Below are positions 1 through 8,319 of a stretch of 64,000 nt of DNA, in pieces; the stretch's first letter is position 1, and every line of letters begins with the position of its first letter. Origin of the DNA: Serratia sp. UGAL515B_01 (GTDB lineage Bacteria; Pseudomonadota; Gammaproteobacteria; Enterobacterales; Enterobacteriaceae); NCBI RefSeq assembly GCF_033095805.1, contig NZ_CP109901.1, positions 992,001-1,056,000 on the forward strand, written 5' to 3'. The notes beneath the pieces are model-generated. The model was not told the origin of the DNA, did no database searches, and worked only from the letters and a program-made list of their open reading frames with translations. The translations under genes were made by a program, and so were the position numbers.

Positions 1-14
1 TCTGTCAGTTTCAT
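1..14 (-). CDS. Start of a gene running off the window, probably RND permease
   Basis: On the minus strand an ATG (positions 14-12) overlaps the TGA stop (16-14) of the adaptor gene, giving a TGATG junction typical of translational coupling. Only the first four codons (M-K-L-T) are inside the window. RND adaptors are normally followed by the inner-membrane RND pump gene, so the product is inferred from context only. Confidence 0.3.
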
Positions 15-1099
15 CACAGACCTCGCTCACGGACCCAGGCGCGCACTTCTTGATTTGGACGCAGTTCGCGGGTGCCGGCTGCGACAATCCGTTCGCCATC
101 TGCCAGACCGGAAACGATCTGGATGCCATTAGCGGTTAATTGGCCTGTTTCGACCTGACGAGATTCAACAAACAGTTTTCCTTCACGCTCTTTGATTACC
201 CACACGTGGGGGTGATTGCGAGCAGTATTATCCGGGTTAAATACCGCTTCAACGGGAACAATCACATTCGCCGTTTGCATGGCACCGGCCAGATTACCAA
301 GATTTATTTTCACACTGCCGCTCATCCCCGAAAGCAGAGGTAAGTCTTGTGGACGTGGCATACTTAAAGTCATTTGATAGGTCAGCGAGCCTGATGTGGT
401 ATTTGTGGTGTGCTCTTTATAACGGGCAGAGAACTCGCGCTCAGGTAGATTATTCAGCTGAACAACTGGTTGGTATTTTGCATTATCTTTATCAATAATG
501 ATGAACAGGTTTTCAGGGATACTGAAAACAACATCCAGTGAATCCAGCGAATCCAATCTGGCCACTGGTTGGCCTGCTGGAATAACCTGAAAGTTACGGG
601 CATCGACCATGGAAATGACACCGTCAAAAGGAGCACGGATCTGCATGTCGCTCACTTCTTCTTTGGCCAGCTTTAAGGCTGCTTGGGCTGAATCGCGAGT
701 TGCTCGCTGTACGTCAAGTTCAGCACGGGGTATGACGTTACGTACACTTAGTGTAGCGAAGCGGTTAAACTGAGCCTGCGCGAGGTCGAACGTAGCTTGG
801 CGGTCGCGTAGCCTTAACCGTGCATCAGTACTGTTGAGTTCGGCAATCAGTTGCCCCTTACTAACGCGTTCCCCTTCACGTACCAGTAATTGTTGCAGCT
901 GCCCTGGGCGTTTAAATGCCAAGTCAGTTCGGTCACCTGCGATAATTCTGGCGGGGAATATCCTGACTCCTTGCTGCGCACCATTGGTGACTTCAAAAAT
1001 GTTCACCGGGCGTACGCTTTCGTTTTTCTCAGGTGCTCCTCTATCACAGGCGGAGAGTGAAAGTGCGAAAAGTAGAACAGCGACAAGTTTTGTTTTCAC
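14..1099 (-). CDS. RND efflux periplasmic adaptor lipoprotein (HlyD/AcrA family)
   Basis: 361 residues. The N-terminus is a lipoprotein signal with lipobox LSAC (Cys18), so the protein should be lipid-anchored on the periplasmic side. The body has the adaptor layout: a biotinyl-lipoyl half (FKRPGQLQQLLVREGERV near residue 63), a short alpha-hairpin (about 95-150), the second lipoyl half (RAPFDGVIS near 154), then the beta-barrel and membrane-proximal domains. Such proteins bridge an RND pump to a TolC-type channel. The pump gene probably begins at the window edge with an overlapping start codon. The substrate cannot be read from the sequence. About 1.5 kb of non-coding DNA lies upstream. Confidence 0.88.
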   Translation of the reverse strand: MKTKLVAVLLFALSLSACDRGAPEKNESVRPVNIFEVTNGAQQGVRIFPARIIAGDRTDLAFKRPGQLQQLLVREGERVSKGQLIAELNSTDARLRLRDRQATFDLAQAQFNRFATLSVRNVIPRAELDVQRATRDSAQAALKLAKEEVSDMQIRAPFDGVISMVDARNFQVIPAGQPVARLDSLDSLDVVFSIPENLFIIIDKDNAKYQPVVQLNNLPEREFSARYKEHTTNTTSGSLTYQMTLSMPRPQDLPLLSGMSGSVKINLGNLAGAMQTANVIVPVEAVFNPDNTARNHPHVWVIKEREGKLFVESRQVETGQLTANGIQIVSGLADGERIVAAGTRELRPNQEVRAWVRERGL

Positions 1100-2654
1100 G
1101 ATGTAATCTCTTCGGATCAGATTTTAAGGGAGCGATAAGTTAACGCGTAGATTTTGATACGTAATTACGCTACGGTTTATCGCTCGTCTGGACCGCTCCG
1201 GCCCTGTTCCCGCGGCAGCGTGAACATAAATGACTCGAAATATCTGCTAAATTAGGCAACAGTTAACGAGTCAAACTTGTAAAAATACGTCAGATACCAA
1301 GTGATAATCGGGTAACAATAACATCCTGATTATCTGACGGGTCTTGGATTGGGAGAGCTGTACAACGACTGATCTCCAATCCTGTTGATTACCAGCTACT
1401 CCAATTCCCTCTTTATTACCACTCTATGTTAATGAGCGTAGGTCATAACTTCTTCCTACGACAGATCCTGCTTACTATTTACGTTGTTCTTATAGGTTTT
1501 GAGTATTGTCATCGTTTCCTTTAGTTTCAATCACTCGCAACTTCTTCAAGTTTAGTGCGTTGCCACGATATCGGTAAAAATATCTTGAGGATGAAAAGGT
1601 TTCATACCGTTTGGTTGGAGGCCATCCGGTTTTTCGTATTAAAAACAAGTGAACGGTCAATCTCTCGATTGGCTATTTTCTGGGGTTCAACAGCTAAAAC
1701 TGCGCTGCGTTAGGCCTATTATTCCAGCCCCGCTGTGGATTTACCCTTGCACCACTGGGCAGGCTTAGCGCACAAATCAACTATCAACGAATACACTAGA
1801 CTGTGCCATCATTTGCACGCGAGCGCCGTGAGGTCTGGTGGACCCAATAAGCGGCGAAAATGCGCACAAATGGCTCCAGCCCAGCGTGTCGCGCCCCAAA
1901 ATCCCGTTTTCTGCGTTGTTGGGCTTGAACAGAGGCCCAGTATGTTCTTCACCCTCTGCCTTTATAACGGCTTTGGGGCTGCGACAGCACCACGTGCAAT
2001 TTTGGGACACTGCCTAGAGCTATGCTCCAGAAGACATGCTCGCCTGCAACTTATATAAAGTTGGGTATATAATATTGATAAGTTGATGTAGATATGTGAA
2101 GGTTTTCTCTATCAACGTTAGGGTTAGAGAAAGCGTTAAAAAACAACCTATTATCGGGTAGTGCTTGCATGCGACAGAATCTGCGATATTACTGGCAGAT
2201 CGCCAATGAGAATCAGCCGGCCGCACAATAGAAAACGGGGCTAGGAATTGGCAAGAAAACGTTTGAGGTGGTAGAGTCATGCGCCGTTGCGCGAGTTATT
2301 TTGTTACAGGTGTAATAACATCTGAACGTTCGTGAAAGCCGATGCAGCAAAGGGGTAAATCGGCCAGAAATACATTGGTGATGTCGTTCAATCGTTCACT
2401 CATCCATCGTCAGGCAGAACTTGCGGTATTGAATGTTGAGCAAGAGATGTAGGTTTTAGGCCATGTTTCTTCGTTTCGCGGGCCAAGAGCCAATATGGCG
2501 TTAGGCCCATCCTTTTCCAGACATTTTAGGGGGCTGGAGATGCGATGCTGATGATTGAAACCAACCTAAAGCACAACGCCCTTAAATGCGACGCATAATA
2601 CTCTGGTGAGTATTCGGCAGTAGCGCAGAAAAAAGAAGCTTGAGCAGGAAGAAT
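1100..2654. other. Long non-coding stretch between adaptor and ketosynthase genes
   Basis: No convincing gene. The longest open frames overlap the repeat element at 1796-2016 or lack ribosome sites. Three hairpins follow one another: 1288-1339 (arms CGTCAGATA/TATCTGACG with a nested ATAATC/GATTAT), 1346-1382 (GGATTGGGAGA/TCTCCAATCC) and 1437-1460 (CGTAGG/CCTACG). A further hairpin lies near 2106-2134. The stretch may be eroded coding DNA or hold a structured RNA; I cannot decide. Confidence 0.6.
1796..2016 (-). mobile_element. MITE-like element, copy 1 (internally deleted, inverted)
   Basis: 221 bp bounded by CTAG at both ends, with ends CTAGACTGTG and CACTGCCTAG. Read on the minus strand it follows the intact copy at 17863-18133 along most of its length, including the blocks around GACCCAATAAGCGGCG and GGGCTTGAACAGAGG, but it lacks a segment of roughly 35-40 bp near one end. 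No transposase is encoded. It lies in non-coding DNA. Confidence 0.8.
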
Positions 2655-3905
2655 ATGAATAAAGGTGCTTGGCCACGTCGGGTGGTGGTGACTGGCTATG
2701 GGGCGGTAACGCCAATGGGAATGAATGCTGAGCAAAGTTGGGCAGCAATAATGGATTACCAGTTGGGCTATCGTTATTACGATAAATCCAGTATGGGAAT
2801 TCAGGCTCGTTTCTTTGGGGTGATCGACGAAGAACCCAATCTGAAAGCTGTCCCTGCATCAATCCGTCGCCGCTTGCCGCGTTTCGCCAGATTAGCGTTG
2901 GCGGCGGCGCGCGAAGCGACGGAGATGGCCTTCCACAGTGAAAGCCCGATAGCTTATTACGATCCGTTTGACTGCGGTACTATTATTGGCAGCGGTTGGG
3001 GCGGCCAGGATGAAACCCATCACAACCATGAAAGCTTTCTGAGTACCGGGCTGGGTTCGCCGTTTGGTTGCTTCCTCTCAATGCCCAATGTTGCCACAGC
3101 GGCTTGTAGTCTCTATTGGGGGTTGCGCGGTTACCAAAACAGCCCAATAGCGGCCTGTGCGACAGGAACGATTGCCATTGGTGACGCTTTTGAAGCGATC
3201 CGCAGTGGTCGTGCTTCAATGATGCTGGCGGGAGCGGGTGAATCCTTGCGCACCGATTCTGCGGTTTGGAATATCGACATATTGGGTGCCCTGGTGAGTG
3301 AACAGGAAGATATCAGTAAAGCCTGTTGTCCTTTTAGCCTCGATCGCAACGGCTTTGTGCTCTCTGAAGGAGCCGCTGTTTTGTGCCTGGAAGAGCGTGA
3401 AGCCGCATTGACACGCGGGGCGACGATTCTGGGAGAGATTAAAGGTTATGGTAATTATTCCGACGCCTTCGATTTTACTGCTCCGGCAGAAGATAAAATT
3501 CCCAGAGTGAAAACCATCCAGCAAGCTTTGCAACAGGCGGGGATGACTGCTTCTGATATTGATTATATCAACGCACATGGCACTTCTACGCCACTTAACG
3601 ATCTCAATGAAACGCAGGCGATTAAGTTGGCATTCGGTGAGGCAGCCTATTCAACGCCACTTTCCAGTACCAAATCTTACTCTGGGCATTTGATTTCGGC
3701 GGCAGGCAGTTTCGAATCGATTATTTGTCTACAGGCGTTAAAATATCAAATCATGCCAGCAACCTGCCACCTCAACAACGCCGATCCACTGTGCGATCTG
3801 GACTATATCAGCGAAGGCCACCGTCCGGCTGAATTGCATAATACGCTGAATTTGAGTTTTGGTTTCGGTGGTGCTAACGCGGCGTTGGTGATCGGAAAAG
3901 CGTGA
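2655..3905 (+). CDS. Beta-ketoacyl-ACP synthase (FabF/KAS II type)
   Basis: About 416 residues. The ATG at 2655 is chosen because AGGA sits 5 nt upstream; an in-frame TTG at 2640 has no such site. All catalytic parts of a condensing enzyme are visible: nucleophile Cys168 in AACATGT, His308 in AHGTSTPLND, Lys340/His345 in STKSYSGH, and the glycine-rich end FGFGGANAAL. It would condense acyl and malonyl units on an acyl carrier protein. It heads a tight operon with a dehydratase-like gene, an ACP and a ketoreductase, so it is unlikely to be the housekeeping fabF, which sits with fabD/fabG/acpP. The product of the pathway is unknown. Confidence 0.88.
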   Translation: MNKGAWPRRVVVTGYGAVTPMGMNAEQSWAAIMDYQLGYRYYDKSSMGIQARFFGVIDEEPNLKAVPASIRRRLPRFARLALAAAREATEMAFHSESPIAYYDPFDCGTIIGSGWGGQDETHHNHESFLSTGLGSPFGCFLSMPNVATAACSLYWGLRGYQNSPIAACATGTIAIGDAFEAIRSGRASMMLAGAGESLRTDSAVWNIDILGALVSEQEDISKACCPFSLDRNGFVLSEGAAVLCLEEREAALTRGATILGEIKGYGNYSDAFDFTAPAEDKIPRVKTIQQALQQAGMTASDIDYINAHGTSTPLNDLNETQAIKLAFGEAAYSTPLSSTKSYSGHLISAAGSFESIICLQALKYQIMPATCHLNNADPLCDLDYISEGHRPAELHNTLNLSFGFGGANAALVIGKA

Positions 3906-4711
3906 GCATGAATTACAACTATACTCTGCATGATGCCGAAGAGTGGGCCGCCTTTTCCGGCGACTACAACCCAATCCATTTTGATTTACAGCATGTTCGT
4001 AAGATGGGAGCAGAACAATTAAGCGTCCATGGTATGCGAGCAATGCTGGATATGAAACGTCATCTGAGTGCGGTACTTCTTGCTGACGATCCGTCTCAAG
4101 ATTTCTATACTTTCAGTACGCGTCTGCGTCAGCCTATATTGTGCCAGAGACCCTATCATTTGCAGATTGCGAGCAATGGTAAGCAGATAACGGGTAAGTT
4201 GCTGGATAGCACGACGCAGGAGAGTTGCTTCAGCAGTAAGTTAGTTTCGGCCCCGTCGTTGGAATTAACAGTGTGCGAACGTGAACATGCACTGGTAACA
4301 GATGATATCATCACGCACAGCCAACGATTTCCTGGAGATGCATCAGACATTACCCAGTCATGGAGTTTCTTTGATGCTCTATTGTTCCAGCTGTTAGTGA
4401 AATCCCCGGAAACGTTAGCGATGTTGACCACAGCGTTACCTGAATTGACCGCAGAGACACTGGTTGATGTGTTTGCCCAGATCCCAATAGTGCAGACTCA
4501 TCATGAAACCTACTTTAGCGCCAGATTGTTGACCCCTGATATTTACTCTCATCTAGGTGAGAGGCTGTACTACGCCATTCAACCGATGCTGATAATGGGA
4601 AGTAGAAACAGCGGATTTATTTTACGGGCAATGATCCAGGCCAGAACGCAGCATCAACCGCTGATGACTACCTCAGTAACGTTGAAAACATGGCCATTGG
4701 CCGGTAATTGA
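3902..4711 (+). CDS. MaoC-like hotdog-fold hydratase/dehydratase
   Basis: 269 residues from a GTG that overlaps the upstream stop by 4 bp (GTGA); an ATG at 3908 is an equally good start. The N-terminus carries the MaoC/(R)-hydratase signature FSGDYNPIHFD with Asp21 and His26 in catalytic spacing, followed by SVHGM, as in enzymes that remove or add water at 3-hydroxyacyl thioesters. The C-terminal half (from about residue 150) has no signature I recognise and may be a second, degenerate hotdog. Its place between ketosynthase and ACP suggests it dehydrates hydroxyacyl-ACP made by the downstream ketoreductase. Confidence 0.7.
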   Translation: MSMNYNYTLHDAEEWAAFSGDYNPIHFDLQHVRKMGAEQLSVHGMRAMLDMKRHLSAVLLADDPSQDFYTFSTRLRQPILCQRPYHLQIASNGKQITGKLLDSTTQESCFSSKLVSAPSLELTVCEREHALVTDDIITHSQRFPGDASDITQSWSFFDALLFQLLVKSPETLAMLTTALPELTAETLVDVFAQIPIVQTHHETYFSARLLTPDIYSHLGERLYYAIQPMLIMGSRNSGFILRAMIQARTQHQPLMTTSVTLKTWPLAGN

Positions 4712-4725
4712 TTAAGGATTTAAAC

Positions 4726-4974
4726 GTGGAAAAATACGAAAAGATTTATAACGCCGTCTGTGACATGATTTGTGATGCCAAAGATCTTGATAAGTCTGAG
4801 CTTTCGCCAGAGGCATCGCTGCATGAATTGAAACTGGAGAGCTTGGATTACATCGAGCTGGTGGTTATGGTTAAACGCGAGTTTGGCATAACGCTTGGCC
4901 CTGAATTGTTCACTGATAATCTGGAGATCACTATAGAGGAGTTCTGCCAGAACTTGGTAAAACAACTGAAATAA
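4726..4974 (+). CDS. Acyl carrier protein
   Basis: 82 residues from the GTG at 4726, preceded by AAGGA with about 8 nt spacing; an upstream TTG at 4708 would add six residues without a ribosome site. The phosphopantetheine serine is Ser39 in the motif LESLDYIEL, a variant of the usual DSLD. Acidic helices flank it, as in type II ACPs. It would carry the growing chain for the neighbouring ketosynthase, dehydratase and reductase. The gap to the reductase gene is 4 nt, supporting one transcript. Confidence 0.85.
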   Translation: MEKYEKIYNAVCDMICDAKDLDKSELSPEASLHELKLESLDYIELVVMVKREFGITLGPELFTDNLEITIEEFCQNLVKQLK

Positions 4975-4978
4975 TTCT

Positions 4979-5713
4979 ATGACGAAGCAATGGGTGTTAG
5001 TCACAGGCGGCAGCCGGGGGATTGGACGTGCGCTGGTGGTCGAGTTGTCTAAACAATGGAATGTGGTGTTCACCTGCCGAAGCGATCGACCGCAAAACGC
5101 AGAGGTGATTGAAGCCTGTACCGATACACCGGGATGGATAGAACACTGTGTTTGTGATGGCAGTGATGAACAGGCAGTAGATCTTGTAGCACCTGAATTA
5201 TTGGCTCGTCATGGTGCACCTTTTGCGGTGATCCACAATGCCGGCATCACGCTGGATAGTTTGCTCATACAGCAAACTGGCGAGCGTTGGCGGCAGGTCA
5301 TCGATACCAACCTCAATGCCATATTCTATTGGAACCGTCACCTGTTGCCAGCCATGATGGCACAAGGAGAAGGGGCTATGGTGCTGATGTCTTCGGTGAG
5401 CGGTATCAAAGGCAATATTGGGCAGACTGCTTACGGTGCCAGTAAAGCGGCAATGATTGGTATGGGAAAATCGCTCGCTCTGGAAGTCGCTCGCTTTGGT
5501 ATTCGGGTAAACTGCCTGTTGCCAGGGATTATTGAAAGTGAGATGACAGAGGCTATTCCCGCAGAAGCATTGAAAGCACTGCGTAAGCAAATCCCTTTAC
5601 GCCGTTTAGGTAAGGCTAGCGAAGTGGCCAGAGCTACAGCATTTCTTATCGGTGAAGATAGCCGCTACATGACAGGCCAAACCTTGATTCTTGACGGAGG
5701 CTTGACGGCCTGA
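4979..5713 (+). CDS. 3-oxoacyl-ACP reductase (FabG-like SDR)
   Basis: 244 residues, the usual FabG length. The NADP(H) site TGGSRGIG is at residues 9-16, the structural NAG motif (HNAGI) near 87-90, catalytic Ser139/Ser141 region, and Tyr152-x3-Lys156 in YGASK. The end ILDGGLTA matches FabG-type SDRs. It would reduce 3-ketoacyl-ACP to 3-hydroxyacyl-ACP. It closes the KS-DH-ACP-KR operon. There is no enoyl reductase, malonyltransferase or thioesterase nearby, so any product would be unsaturated or hydroxylated unless other enzymes act in trans. Confidence 0.87.
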   Translation: MTKQWVLVTGGSRGIGRALVVELSKQWNVVFTCRSDRPQNAEVIEACTDTPGWIEHCVCDGSDEQAVDLVAPELLARHGAPFAVIHNAGITLDSLLIQQTGERWRQVIDTNLNAIFYWNRHLLPAMMAQGEGAMVLMSSVSGIKGNIGQTAYGASKAAMIGMGKSLALEVARFGIRVNCLLPGIIESEMTEAIPAEALKALRKQIPLRRLGKASEVARATAFLIGEDSRYMTGQTLILDGGLTA

Positions 5714-5735
5714 ACCGGCATTTTTTATATCAACA

Positions 5736-5761
5736 GTTGGGGTATTTTTACATACCCCAAC
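5736..5761 (+). terminator. Hairpin after the KS/DH/ACP/KR operon
   Basis: Perfect 9-bp stem GTTGGGGTA / TACCCCAAC with an 8-nt loop containing five T, starting 22 nt after the ketoreductase stop. No long T-run follows, so termination strength is uncertain. Confidence 0.5.
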
Positions 5762-6018
5762 TTAGGTTGTTCCCCTGATGCCCTTCTAACATTCGTTTGT
5801 TCCCTAACTTATTCCCTTTCGGCCGATGCTGATCTGACGTTTATCTGCCAACTCGAGAGCAATGGTGCTATAAAACCCCATAATTCCTGGTCTTAATGCC
5901 CAGTTAACCTGTATTATGCACACCTTTAGCGCATGAAAACGTTATGCAAATCAGTCTGGATTATGCATGTTAATTGTCTGCCAGCCGTGCTTGTGTGCAA
6001 TTAAAAGATCCAGCCTAG
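5762..6018. mobile_element. Possible decayed MITE-like element (ends only)
   Basis: Left end TTAGGTTGTTCCCCTGATGC and right end GTGCAATTAAAAGATCCAGCCTAG resemble the terminal repeats of the element at 50100-50371, lie in opposite orientation and are 257 bp apart, close to the family length. The interior shows no convincing match, so this is tentative. Confidence 0.3.
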
Positions 6019-6287
6019 TGGTGTTTACTATCGCATAAATGTGGGAAAACGCTGATAAGCGTTCTCTTTACTGGAAATGATGATTTTTGCAGCTGTTGCA
6101 ACAAGAAAGCTCGACTTCATCAATCTGCAGAAAAGTGCCTCGGTATATAATTCTTTGCGTGCTAAAGTTAACCCGTTGACTAACGGTATTTTAGGCACAC
6201 TGTATAAATGTAAGGTTAATCAGGTGTGTTTGGAATTTGTGCCTGTCGTTCTTACAATTGACTGATTCGTGAATGGGAGTGAGTGAA

Positions 6288-8015
6288 GTGAAGCAGGGAT
6301 TAAAGTATGGTTTTTTATTTACATTGACGCTCCCGCTAAGTTGCGCTTTTGCTGCGGAGCCTCTCAAGCAAGACATGAAATCAACACTTGAATCATTAAA
6401 TGCGATAACCAATGAGGTAGATGAAGCTCCGGCACTACTCTTGCTGACTCCCTCGCAGTTAGATGCTGTTAGGCCTAGTGTTGAGCAAGAGGTAGCCAAA
6501 CCCGCTAAACGCTCATCGGGTAAAAAACCAAGTGAGTCCAGCCCGGTTCCCGTTACTGAGTTAAAAAAACTACAGGCAAAAATCAATCAGTTGAATACAA
6601 CCGTCAGCCTGCAGGAACAAGAGTTAAAACAACTTAGGAAGACGGTGCAACAAGATGCGAAGACCCGCACTGAAGCTGATCGATTGAAACAAAATTTGCA
6701 GGAAAACCTCAAATCTACAGAACAGATGCAGCGTGAGCTGGCTGCCCTGAAAGAAAAAAATTCAAAGAATAGCGGTCAGTTACAAACGGAACTCGATAAA
6801 AGCCAGCAACAAAGTGCGTTATTGCAAAAACAACTTGATGCACTGGCTCAGTCGTACAATGAAAATACGCAGAAAAGCAAAGAACTCCTTGTAGAGCTGG
6901 ACGAAAGCCGTAAAAAGGCTCAAGAAACTGAAAAAGCACTGGCACAGTTAACCAAGCAAGCCAATGAAAAAGAACAGAAGACATTGATGCTGCAAAAGCA
7001 ACTGGATGCTTTGGCTGTGACTCACACAGGAAAGAATAGCGAGCGTGATGCGCTGAGCGAGCAAGTGACGCAAAGTAAGAAACAGAGTGAGGCATTGCAA
7101 CAGCAACTCGCTTTGCTGACAAAAGAGAAGACGGAGAAAGATCAACAACTGGTTGCCATAAAGCAACAGCTGGATACCCTGCAATTGTCAGACAGTGAGA
7201 AAGCGAAAAGCACCCAGGCGTTGCAATCTGCTCTGGATGAAAGTCGTAAACAGAGTATGGAATTACAGAACCAACTGATTGCCTTAAAGGAAAAAGCGGG
7301 CGAGCAACAGGCCGAAAACGGTGCACTCCAACAACAGTTAGCCACACTGCAAAAAGCCGTTGTAGAGCCGAAAACCGAACGTGAAATCCGTGATTATGCG
7401 ATTGGGAGTTCATTGGCTGAGGATATGCTGGCTTTGCTCAAAGAAAAAGCGGAAAACGGTATTGAGGTAGATAACCGCCTGGCTTTGGCTGGGGTGCAGG
7501 ACACTTTCGCCGGTAAGAGTAAATTACCTCATGAACAGCTAGATAAAGCGCTTGATGCTACTGAAGCCGCCGTGATCACCAATGAAAAACAGCGAAAACT
7601 GAAAATTGAAGCTGAAGGTTCAAGATACGTTGAGCAATTTAAAAAGCAAAATCAGGTTAAAAAGGATGCAATTGGTTATTTCTATCGTATCGATAAGCTT
7701 GGTAAAGGAAAAATTGAAGACAACAGTATTGTCACGGTAGTCGTAAAAGAAAGTTTGGTAAATGGCAAGGTTATCAAGGATATGGGGGCGGCGGGCACCT
7801 CGATCAAGCAACCATTGAGCAGTTATCCACCCATGTTCAGATCGGCACTCTCAAAGTTACAAAATAACGGCAGTATGACGATGGTAGTCCCTCCGAATTT
7901 GGCTTACGGTGATAAAGGCCTACCGCCAGATATCCCGCCGGGGTCTACAATGGTATATAACGTAAAAATTCTGAACGTTATGGCTCCTGCTGATGCTGCC
8001 GCTTCTGTGAGATGA
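6288..8015 (+). CDS. Periplasmic FKBP-type PPIase-like protein with long coiled coil
   Basis: About 575 residues from a GTG at 6288 with GGGAG 8 nt upstream; ATG 6273 is in frame but has no ribosome site. A signal peptide (KQGLKYGFLF to CAFAAE) exports it. Residues of about 85-370 are a Q/K/E-rich coiled coil with repeated blocks such as LQKQLDALA. Then comes an FKBP N-terminal dimerisation segment (about 370-455, YAIGSSLAEDMLAL), as in FkpA/Mip, and a C-terminal FKBP domain (about 485-565). That domain keeps the LAYGDKG and IPPGSTMVYNV strands, but the usual YxGxLxDGxxFD segment is altered (VVVKESLVNGKVIKDM), so isomerase activity is doubtful. A chaperone or scaffold role is plausible. Confidence 0.78.
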   Translation: MKQGLKYGFLFTLTLPLSCAFAAEPLKQDMKSTLESLNAITNEVDEAPALLLLTPSQLDAVRPSVEQEVAKPAKRSSGKKPSESSPVPVTELKKLQAKINQLNTTVSLQEQELKQLRKTVQQDAKTRTEADRLKQNLQENLKSTEQMQRELAALKEKNSKNSGQLQTELDKSQQQSALLQKQLDALAQSYNENTQKSKELLVELDESRKKAQETEKALAQLTKQANEKEQKTLMLQKQLDALAVTHTGKNSERDALSEQVTQSKKQSEALQQQLALLTKEKTEKDQQLVAIKQQLDTLQLSDSEKAKSTQALQSALDESRKQSMELQNQLIALKEKAGEQQAENGALQQQLATLQKAVVEPKTEREIRDYAIGSSLAEDMLALLKEKAENGIEVDNRLALAGVQDTFAGKSKLPHEQLDKALDATEAAVITNEKQRKLKIEAEGSRYVEQFKKQNQVKKDAIGYFYRIDKLGKGKIEDNSIVTVVVKESLVNGKVIKDMGAAGTSIKQPLSSYPPMFRSALSKLQNNGSMTMVVPPNLAYGDKGLPPDIPPGSTMVYNVKILNVMAPADAAASVR

Positions 8016-8157
8016 CAATTAACTCAGGCCAGATGATGCGCATTGCTGGAGTGTCTTTTAATCGCCATCCAGTAATGCGATCAACGGCCAGTTAACCTGC
8101 ATCACGTTTATCTACAGTAACTACGGTAAACATATTTTCCATTTAGAGGAACAGCTG

Positions 8158-8271
8158 ATGGCTTTTTACAATCCCCGACGTATTGCAGTGTATACCATCG
8201 CCGTGATCATGATCGTCGTGGTTGTTGGCTTGCTGACTTACTTGGGCGTGAGGTGGCTTAACGAACCCTGA
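8158..8271 (+). CDS. Small single-span membrane protein, 37 residues
   Basis: ATG at 8158, TGA at 8269-8271, preceded by AGAGGA with about 7 nt spacing, a strong ribosome site. The peptide starts MAFYNPRRIAVYT, continues with a hydrophobic run of about 18 residues (IAVIMIVVVVGLLTYLGV) and ends RWLNEP. Positive residues before the helix suggest N-terminus in the cytoplasm. A perfect hairpin starts 2 nt after the stop. I do not recognise the family. The clean ribosome site, hydrophobic helix and hairpin together argue for a real gene. Confidence 0.65.
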   Translation: MAFYNPRRIAVYTIAVIMIVVVVGLLTYLGVRWLNEP

Positions 8272-8272
8272 C

Positions 8273-8302
8273 GGTGAGAAGGGCTTTAGAGCCCTTCTCA
8301 CC
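8273..8302. terminator. Perfect hairpin between small protein and ABC exporter genes
   Basis: Arms GGTGAGAAGGGCT / AGCCCTTCTCACC, 13 bp without mismatch, loop of 4 nt. It lies between convergent genes (8271 and 8320) and may serve both, though there is no T-run on either side. Confidence 0.6.
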
Positions 8303-8319
8303 TGTAGTATCCAGAGTGC

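Larger units (their letters stand above)
5714..6287. other. Non-coding stretch before the FKBP gene
   Basis: It holds the operon hairpin (5736-5761), then a 257-bp piece whose two ends resemble the MITE ends (TTAGGTTGTTCCCC at 5762 and GCAATTAAAAGATCCAGCCTAG ending 6018) although the interior does not match. It may be a decayed or divergent copy. The remainder is AT-rich and should contain the FKBP gene promoter. A 62-codon frame at 6077 has no support. Confidence 0.45.

Noticed and set aside
1735..2058. 107-codon plus-strand open frame
   Set aside because: It lies over the MITE-like element at 1796-2016; translated repeats give similar frames at the other copies and there is no ribosome site.
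6176..6208. Promoter TTGACT ... TATAAA before the FKBP gene
   Set aside because: The spacer would be 21 bp, too long for a normal sigma-70 promoter.
6077..6265. 62-codon frame upstream of the FKBP gene
   Set aside because: No ribosome site, no recognisable family, in the expected promoter region.
6715..7413. 232-codon minus-strand frame inside the FKBP gene
   Set aside because: Shadow of the repetitive coiled-coil coding sequence; composition is unlike a real protein.
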